Position numbers and translations under genes: made by a program. Positions 1-12,361 of a stretch of 64,000 bases of DNA are shown in pieces. Each line of letters opens with the position of its first letter. The first letter of the stretch is position 1. The stretch comes from Spinellus fusiger. Taxonomy: Eukaryota; Mucoromycota; Mucoromycetes; Mucorales; Phycomycetaceae. The notes under the pieces are model-generated. The model saw only the letters and a list, made by a program, of their open reading frames with translations. It had not been told where the DNA came from and ran no database searches. The DNA is taken from contig JALLLS010000003.1 of the NCBI GenBank assembly GCA_025094145.1, positions 620,001 through 684,000 of the forward strand, given 5' to 3'.

Positions 1-744
1 ACTGGTTGAGGTATTTTTATCTTTGTTTATTTGAATAAGACGCTACTGTAAAAATGAAAGAAAGAAAAGAATGCCTATATTAACTGTGAATAATGTGTGT
101 GGATTAGTACGATATTAAACCCTACCGTGCAGGACCTCTCTTTTATAAGCTATCCGAGACATGTAAATATCATTGCTGCTACTATTATCTACTACTATCT
201 ACTATTACTATTATCTACTATTATCTACTATTATCTACTATTATCTACTATTATCTACTATTATCTACTATTATCTACTATTATCACTATTAGATAAGAA
301 AAAGACTGACTCCTATTCTAGTCCGTACCTACTACATCAGAAGAGAGAGAGATGGATACCTTGGTGACTGCTTAAAAAGCACACTGGCAGAAGTGGGCTT
401 ACGAGACATCAAAAGTGACTACTGCTCCATTCCTGTTTGCTGGGGTGGTTCTGTAGGCAAGCTCATGTATCAGGTAACCAGCAACTGTCCTCCTTTGCTT
501 TATGAGCAACAACTCCACTCATAAGGCTAATACAAACTATCTCTTCTAGAATATTCTCATCCTCTACAAACATGCTGGTCCTTGTTTTTGGGATGAACTT
601 GGCTTAAAGGGTGATAATTTACAAGCCAATTTTGATGACTATCTTGACAGAGCATTTGATGAATGTGTTGAATACCAAACTTACTTTAATTTCCATTGGG
701 CTTGGGGCATCAAAGAATGCCATTTAAGCCACCCCAGTGCATAG
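1..744 (+). CDS. SAM-dependent methyltransferase, 3' part only (starts left of the window)
   Basis: Four exons are readable: 1-10, 108-162, 322-473 and 550-744, with GT-AG introns whose phases fit. The joined peptide begins LVEYDIKPYRAGPLFYKLSE and ends at TAG 742-744. The order of a 'LELVEYD' strand, a GP-L block, a 'GYLGDCLKSTLAEVGLRDI' region, then a W-G-G-x-GK segment and a C-terminal helix with 'FNFHWAWGIKE', resembles the C-terminal half of the fungal Methyltransf_23/25 proteins (UMTA/LaeA-like). The SAM-binding motif I would lie upstream, outside the window. The intron at 163-321 consists mostly of a 10-bp tandem repeat. Substrate unknown. The class is fairly sure, the exact role is not. 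Confidence 0.7.
181..297. repeat. 10-bp tandem repeat (ACTATTATCT) inside a methyltransferase intron
   Basis: About eleven copies of a 10-bp unit, slightly degenerate at the left end. It lies within the intron that joins the 108-162 and 322-473 exons. The open frames across it are low-complexity artefacts. Confidence 0.9.
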
Positions 745-1058
745 GTGGACTGCTCAAAAAAGGCACTCACATCTGCCCTCTTTGGATTGCCCTTCCAAAG
801 TAAATACCCACTTCTCCTTCTCCTTCTCTTCCTTCTCCTATCTTTTGGAGAAGAAAATGAGAGATAAATGTAGTCTTCTTTTTATATCGTCGTAATTGAC
901 GTCACACATAATACAAAAATTTAATCAGTCAGCATTCCTCCACATATAAAAAGAGTCTTTTATTGATCCTTTGTTGATCCTCTTTCTTGTGGTTGTATTT
1001 TCTTTCTTTCTTTTCTTCTTTTCTTCTTTTCTTCTTTTCTTATATATATATATATACA
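745..1058. other. Intergenic spacer and leader of the UBE3D-like gene
   Basis: No gene seen. The right end is pyrimidine-rich (CTTTT-type repeats, about 1011-1040) followed by a short TA run that ends just before the ATG at 1059, as expected for a fungal promoter/5' leader. Confidence 0.5.
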
Positions 1059-2827
1059 ATGGTACCTCCATTCTTCGCAGAACAGTTGGGTAATATCCAT
1101 TTGATAAGAGCCACTCTGGCTGCAGACAAGACGTGTAAAGTAGACACTCTACTTGCTATCAAAGAACAGGCACTGTGGCTCAAGGAAAATAAACTCATGC
1201 AACTCCCTGTCTCGGAAAACGCGTCACTGGCATTGATGACAGTGGTGCCTTTAGAACAGCCAAGTGTCCATAATAACGTGCTGTGGGATATCAAGCTGAG
1301 TGCACACACACCAAAGGCATGTCTTCAAGAGCCCAAAGAGTGGCTGCCTGCAAAAGAAATGAAAACATTACAAGTCCTTGACTGCCATCACTGTCATGCA
1401 CCCCTGCTAAAGGCAGAAGACGCCAGGGTTCCCTTTAAACACAAGGACTTGCCTTCAGAGCACTGGTATGAATTGGTAGAGTGCTGGATCTGTCATGAAA
1501 CAAAGCCAGAAGAACACAAGGCACGCATGAAGCCTATTCTAGCCAAACCCGATGTCTTTCTCGTAGGAGCTACCTACTTCCTGGTGCATGTTGATAATCT
1601 TGTTCAGGGATGTACTGCTATGGATCCACACGTAGCTTCTAAGATCAACGTAAGTATACTATTTTATTTGTGTGGGTGTGTTCGGATCCAAAGAAGGCCA
1701 GCGTGTGTAAGCACTACACGATTGTGCCGATACAAGGATCCTAGATTAGTCATGCTATATTCAACAGCTTGGCAGGTGAAGAGATATGACTCCCTGGGGG
1801 CTTCGGCTCCATCCAAACTACTACCATAGCACACATTAACTTGTTCTATTTTATGTTACTAGTGGGACAGTGGGACATTCACAAAGTGGATTGCTATTCA
1901 GTGTACTCACTGTAATGCACCTCTAGGAGAAGGACATTATGAGCAGCACAGTAAGAATCTACTCTATCTATAGAAAGATGCTGGACTCACTCTTCCATTC
2001 TTATAGAAGAAGCAAAAGTACTGAGGGCCGTCAAGCTATTCAAATACTGTGTGTCTATCCACCCTTCTCCTGCTGCACAGCCTACTTTTATTGATTTCTT
2101 AGTGTGTGATATGGTGGAGGCTGCCAAAGCACATGCTACTTATCGGTTCATTATTCAAGGAAGAAGCAGCGAGAAGGTCTATGCTTTGGTAAGTGATATC
2201 TTGGTGTGGATCCATTGGAGCCATAAACCTGCTTCTATTTCTACCACTCCATCTGGACTCATAAAAAACATAAACAAAACGGAAAAAAACAAACAAACAA
2301 ACAAACAGATTTGGCTTTTCAATTGGGATACTCGTGTTTTTTACAATGATGGGTTTGTAGGCTCAGGTGAGTCATCAACACTTTATAACGAGAGAGGTAA
2401 GATAAATAATTACAATTCTTGGGATGGGCTCAAAGGGTAGGTGGTGTATCAATGATTCTCCTTGCTATTGTTTACTACTGCTATTACTACTCTTGCTATT
2501 ATCACTACGGTTACTCTCCCTGGGATTTATATTCTACCACACCAACCTTCCTCTCTTTCTCTCTTTATTGATCATGGAAACACAGTCATGAAAGTGTTCT
2601 ATCTTGACTGTGCTTCTTCTCCCAATGAACAGACAGTAAAACACCTTGCAACATGGTCGAATGATAAATCAGCGGATCACCTCTTCTATCCAGACACTTA
2701 CTGTATGTCTTTGTTAAAGAGTCTCCAGAAAACCACACTCTATCTACCACCTCATATGCGCACCATGCACCATCCAGCCATGCAGGCCACCATGAGTTTC
2801 TCGGTCGGTTTTATTAAGAGACCCTAA
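1059..2827 (+). CDS. UBE3D-like (HECT_2 family) E2-binding ubiquitin ligase
   Basis: Five exons: 1059-1649, 1863-1950, 2007-2188, 2309-2366 and 2586-2827, giving 386 aa, close to the 389 aa of human UBE3D. All phases join in frame. Diagnostic motifs are the CxxC box 'LDCHHCHAPLL', then 'LPSEHWYELVECWICHE', a second CxxC ('IQCTHCNAPLG') and the late block 'IWLFNWDTRVFYNDG'. The family binds UbcH10-type E2 enzymes and acts as an atypical E3 ligase. The ATG at 1059 was chosen because upstream in-frame sequence is low-complexity leader. A polyadenylation-like AATAAA lies about 40 nt after the stop. Family assignment is strong; substrates are unknown. Confidence 0.85.
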
Positions 2828-2959
2828 GGTAGGAATGCTGCTATTTTGCTAGTCTTTCTATCTCCATAATAAATTGATTGTTTTTTCTACACTGATGTTT
2901 GTTAAGTCTTTCTTGATTTAAAATCCCGGACAATTGAGCTTGTATGCTCTGATTTTCTA

Positions 2960-3600
2960 TTGTCATTACTTTACAGATTCTTTAGATAGAGACATGAGGC
3001 CTTCATCTTGTAAAATGAAAGCTGTTTTATGATAATAAATGCAGTGATAGATAGGCAGATAAGAAAATACACTCTAGTCAGTCTCACCATAACAGAGACT
3101 GAACCTAGACTCATCAGACGAGAAGGAGTGCTTTACTTATGAGTTTCAAATGAACATGCTCATTAGTCTATTAGACCCGTTCTTTTACTCATGAGTCGTG
3201 TCTTTTGGTATCTCTTGGGCACCAGAGGCTTCTTCACACAGTTAAAGGCATGATAGCCTTTCCTGTTTAAGAACTTGTTCATAGTAAGAGCAGTGCCTTT
3301 GGGTGTTATCTTCTCACAGAGCTGCTTCTTAGTCTGCTCTGGTTCACAGGTGATTTCCTTAGTAATAGTTCTGCTCGTTCTCTCATCAAACAATTCTGGT
3401 CTACCAAGGTAAGGTGCATTCTCTACATTACCCCTTTCTTGGTAACGCGTTACGATCTTTCTGACAGTGGAATGATCCATGTTCAGTATACGTCCAATCT
3501 CAGAAAAGTTTTTTTTTTGTGCACTGTGTACTCTTTGTACAATAATAGCCCGAGTCTCGAGGCTGGTATTTTTATGCTTCATTTCAGCAGTTCTGATCAA
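2960..3600 (-). pseudogene. Tc1/mariner transposase relic
   Basis: An open frame of 145 codons (3163-3600, minus) reads as the N-terminal paired-like helix-turn-helix half of a Tc1 transposase, with 'FSEIGRILNMDHSTVRKIV' followed by a second DNA-binding helix set. Below its stop, a degraded frame still shows 'FSSDESRFSL' (around 3110), the first catalytic Asp block of the DDE domain, then homology fades. No matching inverted repeats were found. It is a truncated, inactive copy from a different subfamily than the elements at 43-48 kb. Confidence 0.75.
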
Positions 3601-6600
3601 GGTGCGGATATATTCATTTGAAGAAAGACATTATTTAGAATACTGTATAAAGAAACAACAGTCATCATGGGCATAAGTTGATTTCACTATAAGTTACTAT
3701 GGAATTTTAATTTAGGGGAAATCTCAAACAAGCCTCGGTTTAGTAGCAAAAGAAAGTAGTGGAGAGCTAGTTCTGTAGTTTATTAGTAATTATTTAGTAC
3801 TGGGAGCCATCCCTCTTTTCTATACTAGCATTTCTCATTATGATAGAGTGTGACTGTAAAACAAACTAAAGTCTGTGAAATTGAATACAATATGTTCTTG
3901 CTACCATAAGACATCTTGCTACTTAAACATATAGCTGAACAGACTTTTATTGATACACCCTTCTACCTGCTTTTATAATGTTACAATTACTATTAGTTAC
4001 TGCTTCTCTACCTTGGATTATAATAGTATAATATAATAAATGACTATGAAAGATATAACATTCTTTTTGATATAACCATCTATCATGATAGATACAGTTC
4101 AAAGTATTTTATTTTTATTTTTGGGTGTTTAGTTGCTATTCACACATTGGTCATATTAACCACCCTATGAAATCGTTTGAAAATAAAATGGGATAAACAT
4201 ATAGACACTTCAAATACTCAAGTGAGAAAAGAAATAAAGAGAGAAAAAAGAAAGAAATAGAAGGATAAGAGAATATAAAACCTCAAATGAAGAAAATAAT
4301 AATGAAAAATCAGAGATGATGGTAAATGCCAAGTTAAGAATTGACATTCAAAAAGGCCATAAAGTCAGCAAGGAAAACAGAACACCAAAAAGATAACCGT
4401 CATCCTGTGGTGATTTGAAATCCAATGAGGGATGCTCAAAGCAGCTTGGACAATCCTGAAAATAAATAGAGCAACTACACTAGCAGCTTCTGGCTTTGCT
4501 AAACGGGTTGAGAATGGGTGGTAGAGGAGAGATCGGAGGAGAGGTGAGGATACAGCGTCTGTTGCTGAAGGATTCCTTTGCACTCCATGGTAGGGTAGGA
4601 ACTAGGAAGAACAAGAATATGGAGCGTTCATGATCAACGAATGTTCAAGTAATAAAGTGGTCCCGATTGGCAGATGGGTGGCTACATTGGAAAGAAACTG
4701 AAAGTATTAGTGGTAAACAAGCAATCTTCCATTTTAGTAGACAATGTCTCTCTTTGCACATGCATGTTAGTAGAAGAATTGGATTCCACACATATCTATA
4801 GAGTCCACGGGATACCGTCACCAGTGTATTTTTCTCTACGCACTAAACTAATCATTTCACTTTTGAATATGTTTAAGATAGGCTATTTTTAATAAATATT
4901 TAGGAGGGTGGCTGCTTGCTCAACAGATTTGGTTTACAGATAAAGGAAATAAGAGTATATGTTGGGGAGGGCGGCTCATTGAACAATCTGGATCGTTTCA
5001 AACTTTGCAGTAGCTAATATAGAAAAACAAGGTCTCAGAAGATCAGAATAACAGGTTTTTAGAGAGAAGATGCCTTAAACATTGACATTAAAAATAGCCA
5101 ACCTATACTCAAAAATAAGCCGAGCAAAAACAGTACAAGCTCTTAGGGCTACTGTAATCACAAAGCCATACATGTTTACACCCATTCCTCTTAGCTTTTG
5201 AATTACTAAAATTGCCTTGATTTGCGATAAAGTAATAATAGTAGAGAGATAAAGAAGACCACCTGGAATTAGAAACCATGGAATATCTTTGAATCCTCTT
5301 AATAGCTGAAGAAATATCTATGAAATATCCTTTATTGTATGATTTATGGATTTGTTTTCTTTTAGATGATAACCAACTTCAAAGCTTAGGTATGGAGAAA
5401 AAAGAAACCCCATATAAACTCATTATTATCAATACATGAGCCTAGTATAAGACGTTTATATTGCTCTTCATTATAAACATATTAGCTCCACTAAAACTGC
5501 CTCATAACATGTTTTTAGCAACATCTCACCTCTTTTTAAAGTTCAATAGGTTTTGGGAAAAGATTTGTTTTGAATCCATCGACATGACCATCATAGACTC
5601 ATGGCATAATTTATTAGATAAAGGTATAGAACACTGATGCCTATGAGTCTAATGAGGATGCACATAAAATTATTACAGCTGTACCAATGGTAAATAGTTG
5701 ACACTGGATTTTTTTTATTAGATTTTCAAGTGTAATAGTTTTTTCCTTAATAGTTTTGGCTACTGTACAGACATATGATTTACTTGTCATCTTCTCCTAG
5801 AGTCAGTTTTCTTTTTGCTTTGTTCCTTTGGTTTTAACTAAGGCGTGGGTGGTTGAAGATAGGAAAGACATTAGACAAGTTGGTGTGAAAAGTAATATCA
5901 TTCATGAGTATATGTTTAATCTGTAAGGAACCACTGGGAACAGGTAGGAGAATAGCACTAGGTTTTGTGCGTAGAAGACGAAATAGAGTGTATAGTATAG
6001 TCTTATAGCAGATATCAGAATGCAGATTTTATTATGATAATTGGATAAGTATTTATACTGATATTTCCAAGCTACTATCCAATTTCTGAATGATGAATGC
6101 TAATTGATGAATGAGCGTAGGGTTCATGACATGATAAGGGGTAGTGTGATGATTATGTTCATTACATCTTTCAACGGGTTGATCCTCTTTCTTATTTGAC
6201 GCACATCTAGTATGAGTCTTGCTTTACCAGAAACACCCCCTTCTCTGATTTGCTTTTTAACAAACGACAAAAACATCTCACGGAATCTTTTTTTTTGATT
6301 ATATAATCATTCAAAGCAGATCTATCTTCACTCTCGAGTAAATGCATCAAGGTATACTTTGAGAATGAATAATTATGAGAGACAATGGTGTTGATGTTGT
6401 GGATCTGATTTTATAAAACAGGTGAATACTCAGATCTCTAACTAGTATCATGTAAAAATCTATTGATTGTCATTATTCTGGTAAGATTGGCATATGGAAA
6501 ACTTTCTATAGGCTCTTTATCAGTCTCCTATAAAGATAAAACACATGTAAGAATCTTGGATTGATTCTATAAGCGTGTTGTATATTTATTAATATCTTGT

Positions 6601-9430
6601 TGACAGTAGTATTTATAGTTTATAAAAATAAATCGAAATACAATAATAAAAGAGAAATGAATAGTTTTTGTTTAATAATGATAATGATAATAATTACTAT
6701 TTATCACTCATTGATGTGGTGATGTTGTCAATGGCTCCTTGGGTTCAAAGGTGTTTGGTTAGTTAACGTACAATTAACTCTACTATTTTTATTCTATTTC
6801 TTTGTCCTTATTTTATACCTCTATTCTAATCTAATGATTACTACAAAAAATTGGCAGAAATAACCACAAAAATACACACTCACTAACATAAGCTATTGTG
6901 CTTTTATACCATCTCTAAAAGATATATCCATTGTATTCAAATACACTATAGCTTATCCTAGATGATTCATCCATGACATCATTTTATAGCTGTTTTAATT
7001 TTTTATTTATTTTTATTTTTACGAATGGCTAACTGTTAGCTTGTTTTTTTTAATATGTTATATATTTATATTTTGCTTAAATGTCAGACAATTAATGGTT
7101 TAGTCAGGAATATCTCTACATAGTTTTTTTTTAATTTTCATAATAGATTGTAGCTATTCAATCAAATCAAATACTTTTTCCAGTGATCAATAGTGATTAT
7201 TCTTTCTCTATAAAGAATATTCACTCATACCTTTTTACTTATATATTTTTCTCGAAAAGTGGTATATGAGTACTTTCACTATCTTAAATCAATAAATTTT
7301 TATAATCTATCTTTTTATTTTAAATGATTTGTAGTGGATAAAATTTCTTTTCTTCTATGTTTAGATAGCCTTAAAGTTAGCCCTTATATCCAAATAAAAT
7401 ACAATTTATAAGTGCCATATTCTGAACTATTTATTTAAAGTAATAAAAGTGAAGTATGGTGTATTGTTATTGAATGGGGTGCAATTTTCATAAAACTAGA
7501 AAACTAAAATATATAAAAAAGAGCTGGCCGCTTGAACATTGATGATAACCAATTGTTATGTCTTAATTATATTTATCAACATTAAAGAAAGACTCGTACA
7601 AAAATCACATGGAATCCCAATAGTGTTGTCTTTTCTTTCTTTCTTGTGTAAAGTAATATATACAAAGTAATGAAAAAAAAACTACCTCTATAAAACATGC
7701 TTAGATATAGGATGATATCAAGTTATAAATAAAGTTTATTTAATAATGATAAAAGAGTGAAGAAAATAGCAACCTAATACTATTTATCATTTGAAGATCA
7801 TGAATACTAAATGCATTTATATCACCTGTCGTTTTATACCTATGCTACTTGTCAAGTCTTTAATAATCCTAAGCATTAGAGAATAACTTTTTATATATGA
7901 TTATCAATTTTTTCTTGTTTATCTTTAATCTACAAAGCATATAGAATGGATTAACTTGTCTCAATCATTTCTCTTAATATTTTTATCTATTTTGTAGCCG
8001 CGCATACTTTTCTATTTCTTATTGACAGATCCTGCTTACCAATCGTGGTTTAAACATGGAAGTGGCATTGTACCATTTTAAAGTGCTACCAAGTGTAACG
8101 TATTGATACGGATATAGAAAATTTATTGGTAGGGGTATAATCAGAATAGATTATAACTCCAAGCCTTATTTTGAAACGTCGAAAAACTTATGGTTATTTT
8201 TTTTGGAATAGCACTGTCATTTGATCAATAAGATAGTGTCATTCACAGAGAACCTTTGTATTTATTATCTAATTATATCACAAGCCCAATGAAAACAATC
8301 AAGTAACGGTGTTGAACAAACTTTTGTTTCCTCCGAATATCTTGCCTAGTAGTTCCAATAGTAGACGAGAAAGTGAAATGTTTATTTGTGTATATCTGTT
8401 ACATAAATACTGAATGACTCATTCCTTATTCATCCTCTCTTTTATTGTTTCTTATAGAACACTATTGTATCATTTAATAAATGATTGTTCAATTTTAATT
8501 AACAAATATTCTGTATTTCTCTTTAATGAACATGCTAAATATCTATATTGAAATACAATACAATACAAATAGATGGAGCACAATAATCATGGAAGAAACT
8601 TGAAAATATCACTAGTTGAAAATAAGGCTTCACATTATTAATATTCTTTAAAAGTAAAGAAACTGTTTTACTATCCATAGATTGCAATTATCGATAAAAT
8701 TATAAATATCGTAGTAAAGATGTTCATCGATCAATGGAAAGTTCAAAGCAATTGTATTGAGCAATAAATGAATAAAAAGTAGAAAACACGCCCTAGATGT
8801 ACAATTACATTGGATGAAAAATGGAAATAGTGTCCAACATTTCATTTCATCTCATAACCAAAAAGATATCTATTTTACTATAGCATTGCCTTTTGATTAA
8901 AATACAGTTATCAGAAGAATACATGTTATCTATTTCGAGAAAAGCCTTTTTGTTTAGATCTCCGGGGAATTCTCACTTTCAATATTTAAGTAAGAAGAAA
9001 TAGCAGACACATCTGCGTAAGAGCATTTGTTACAGAGATATAAGATATGATACATAGAACATGTAATCATAGTCTGGAGTTGTTTTCAATGTGAACAGAT
9101 AGACAATTAGATGAATAGATCATTAGCATTGGAATTCTTTAATGAATAGGAATATAATAAAAAAAAGTAAATTTGATGAGTATACCTTTGACCTAACTTG
9201 CTAGTTCAGTATCTTTTTATTCAATAATTATCAAACAAAAGTTATCAAAAGGGTCAGCCTAAGCGGCATTTTATTTTATTTATTAGAAGGATAGGAATAT
9301 GAAAGATGCGATCAAACAAGTCGATGGCGCAATAGTGATACAGCCTCATACGTAATAGTGTTAGTAAACTACCAGTATAAAACATTCTATTGTTTTGACT
9401 AGGATATAGAACTTTCACTTCTTCTATACA
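3601..9430. other. Gene-free AT-rich region
   Basis: Nearly 6 kb without a supported gene. Short frames at 4365-4583 (minus), 4674-4892 (plus), 8648-8845 (minus) and 9254-9460 (minus) have no recognisable motif, no neighbouring exons that extend them, and look like chance. No TIR, LTR, tRNA or tandem array stood out by eye. The last few hundred bases must carry the promoter of the sulfate permease gene. Confidence 0.5.
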
Positions 9431-11967
9431 ATGGCACCAGACATTATCATTGATTACCAAGAAGAATCATACAAAAATAAGACAAAAGATTTCATTCACC
9501 ATTTTCCTGGCTATACAAAAGATTATTTCGTCAGCCTATTTCCTATTATTACATGGATCCATCGTTATAATGTTCAGGTAAAAAACTAACATCTATTATA
9601 GTTGTGGTCCTTTGTTCATGAGATTTAACTTCTTTATTATTCTCTTATTCCTCAGTGGCTCGTACGTGATCTAATTGCTGGTATTACTGTGGGGATTGTC
9701 ATTGTTCCTCAGAGTATGGGATATGCCAAACTTGCCATGCTATCACCAGAATACGGCTTATAGTAAGTAACTATCTACACTCTTCATGTACTTATTCTTC
9801 TCAATTAGTACCGCATTTATTGGTCTGTGTGTCTATTGCTTATTCGCAACTTCCAAAGATATCAGCATAGGTCCTACAGGTAAGAGTACACATTATCCAA
9901 CCAGAAACAGGGATGCTTACGTGTATTTATGCAGCTGTCATGTCGCTTTTAGTTGGTCAAACAGTGACTCGTGTTACTTCAGATAACCCAAATATCACTG
10001 GACCTCAAATAGCCGTCGCTCTTTCCTTGATGGCTGGTGTTATTGCCATGTTCATCGGTTTAATACGACTTGGTATTCTTGTTGATTTTATTCCTGGTAA
10101 AATCGAACTATAGGCATCGTTATAAAGTGGAATTGGCTCTAATAAAATAAGCGTCTTCTTTTAGGACCTGCGATTGCTGGATTTATGACAGGATCCGCAC
10201 TCACGATTACTGTCGGACAGGTAAATAAAAAGATCCACCACTTTTTATACTTACCTTTTAAAGTGGCCAAAACTATTTGGTATTACAGGCATCAATACAC
10301 AAGATGCTGCTTATTTGATATTCGGTAATTTCTTTAAAGGCCTACCAAGAACCAAATTAGATGCTGCCTTTGGTCTGATTGGCTTGGTATGGCTTTATGG
10401 TATCCGTTACACTTGCCAGGTTCTTGGCAAACGCTATCCAAAATACGAAAAGCACCTTTTCTACTTTAGTATTATGCGCAACGGTCTTCTTGTTGTTTTT
10501 GGCACCTTGATCGCATTCCTTATCAACATTGGACAAACCACAAGTCCCATCAGCATTCTCAAAACAGTGCCTGCTGGTTTCAGAGCAATGCATGTCCCCT
10601 TTATTGATGGTGAGATCCTTTCTGCTGTCGCTAGTTCCCTGCCTTCTTCTGTGATTATCCTTATTCTAGAACATGTTGCTATTGCAAAGTCATTTGGTCG
10701 TATCAATGACTACCAAATCAACCCTGACCAAGAGATCATTGCTATCGGATTCACCAACATTTGGGCTTCTTTCTTTGGTGCTTATCCCTCCACTGGTTCC
10801 TTCTCGCGTACAGCCATCAAAGCACGTTCTGGTGTTAAGACGCCCATTGCTGGTATCTTCTCTGCTCTTGTTGTGCTCCTGGCTCTCTATGCATTGACCC
10901 CTGCCTTTTACTTTATTTCTGATGCTATTCTCTCAGCTGTTGTTATCCACGCTGTTGCTGATCTTGTCTCCGGTCCTGCTTATATTATGCGTCTAGCCAG
11001 AGTCAGTCTTTGGGAGTTGTTTATTTTTGTATCTGCTGTTATCATTACTTTCTTCACTTCTGTGGAATATGGTATTTACACATCTCTTTGTCTCTCTCTT
11101 GTCGTTCTACTCTTCCGTATTGCCCGTCCCAGTTTCTCGGCCCTCAAGCGCATTCCACTGGCTATTTCATCCAACAAGGATAGCAAGGATAGCAAGGATA
11201 TCAAGGATAGCAAGGATGAGCAGCACTACCTCTATGTTCCAGAGAGCCATCCCTCGCTTGGAAAACTTGTTGAAGATCTACCTCGGGGTATTCTCATGTG
11301 CCGCATTGAAGAATCCTTTACGTATCCCAACTCAAGCTTTGTTTCTGACAAGATAATCCAATACGCAAAGAGCAACACTCGTCGACATGGACAGACGCCC
11401 TCCAAGAGTGATCGTGCCTGGAACGATGACTCTGTGGATGATGGCTCCCGAGACAAATTGCCTGTCCTTCATGCCTTGATTATTGATTTTACAAGTGTCA
11501 ATAGCTTGGATTCTAGTGGCCTACAATCCATTGTTGATGTGCACAATACACTCAATCGTTACAGCGGACATCATGTGGAATTCCATTTTGTCAATGTTAT
11601 CCAGCCTTCCATTCGTAGCTCATTGATTGTTGCTGGGTTTGGCACTCAACCAAGAGAGTCTCTGTCTACAGATAAAAAAGTACAAATCATTCAGCAGGAG
11701 ATGTTGCCTGTCGTCCCTGCATCAAGTGACGGTCCTCAACAGCATCCTCAGCAAGACATGGATGCTTATCCAAGAGAAAAAGATACAGAAAGAGTGGATA
11801 TCAGTCATCCATCCAACGATGATGATGATACCGTAAGCTCTGCCTCAAGTCATTCTATTCCTTTGCCTAAAGACCGATACCCTTTTTTCCATTGGAGTGC
11901 AGATGAAGCAGTGCATGCTGCTGTTATTACTCTTTTATCCCGAGATGAAGATATACCCCAACCATAA
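9431..11967 (+). CDS. SulP-family sulfate permease (Sul1/Sul2-like)
   Basis: Six exons: 9431-9577, 9656-9762, 9809-9879, 9911-10096, 10165-10220 and 10264-11967, encoding 756 aa. The N-terminal half is a multi-spanning transporter with SulP hallmarks: 'VPQSMGYAKLA', 'PEYGLY', 'ATSKDISIGPTG', 'GFMTGSALTITVGQ', 'FTNIWASFFGAYPSTGSFSR'. The C-terminal third is cytosolic and contains a STAS domain with 'LIIDFTSVNSLDSSGLQ' near residue 590. Fungal SulP proteins import sulfate with protons at the plasma membrane. A short lysine/aspartate repeat (DSK units, 11176-11220) sits in the linker before STAS and is encoded by a 9-bp repeat. Inner exons are very short and were set by phase and family conservation. 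Confidence 0.93.
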
Positions 11968-11973
11968 CAATCT

Positions 11974-12045
<72 letters not shown>

Positions 12046-12067
12046 TATTATTATTATTATTATTATT
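11974..12067. repeat. (CTTT)n followed by (TTA)n microsatellite
   Basis: About eighteen tandem CTTT units directly after the permease stop codon, then about seven TTA units. They lie in the 3' region between two convergent genes; the rest of 11,968-12,361 shows only AT-rich 3' UTR-like sequence. Confidence 0.95.
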
Positions 12068-12361
12068 CACTCTTTGTATTCCATTATCACTTCTTTCATT
12101 TGGCTGGGCCAATCTATTCATTCGTTCTTACTCTATTCTTCCTACATTTACTAATAATGATCCTTGTTGGCATTTTCTCTTTCTCTTTCTCTTTTTATAA
12201 ATATATATAAATACACATAAACAAGTCATGAATCAACAAGAACTTTATCTATGTAATGTATTTGTAGGTGTGTCCTTTATATATATATAAATATAGAAAA
12301 GAAAAGAAAATAAATAACTTTTATTTTTATTTTTATAATAAATTGTATAAATATACATATC

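Noticed and set aside
4365..4892. Two ~72-codon frames in the gene desert
   Set aside because: No motif, no flanking exon, no signal peptide with a supporting context; the length is expected by chance.
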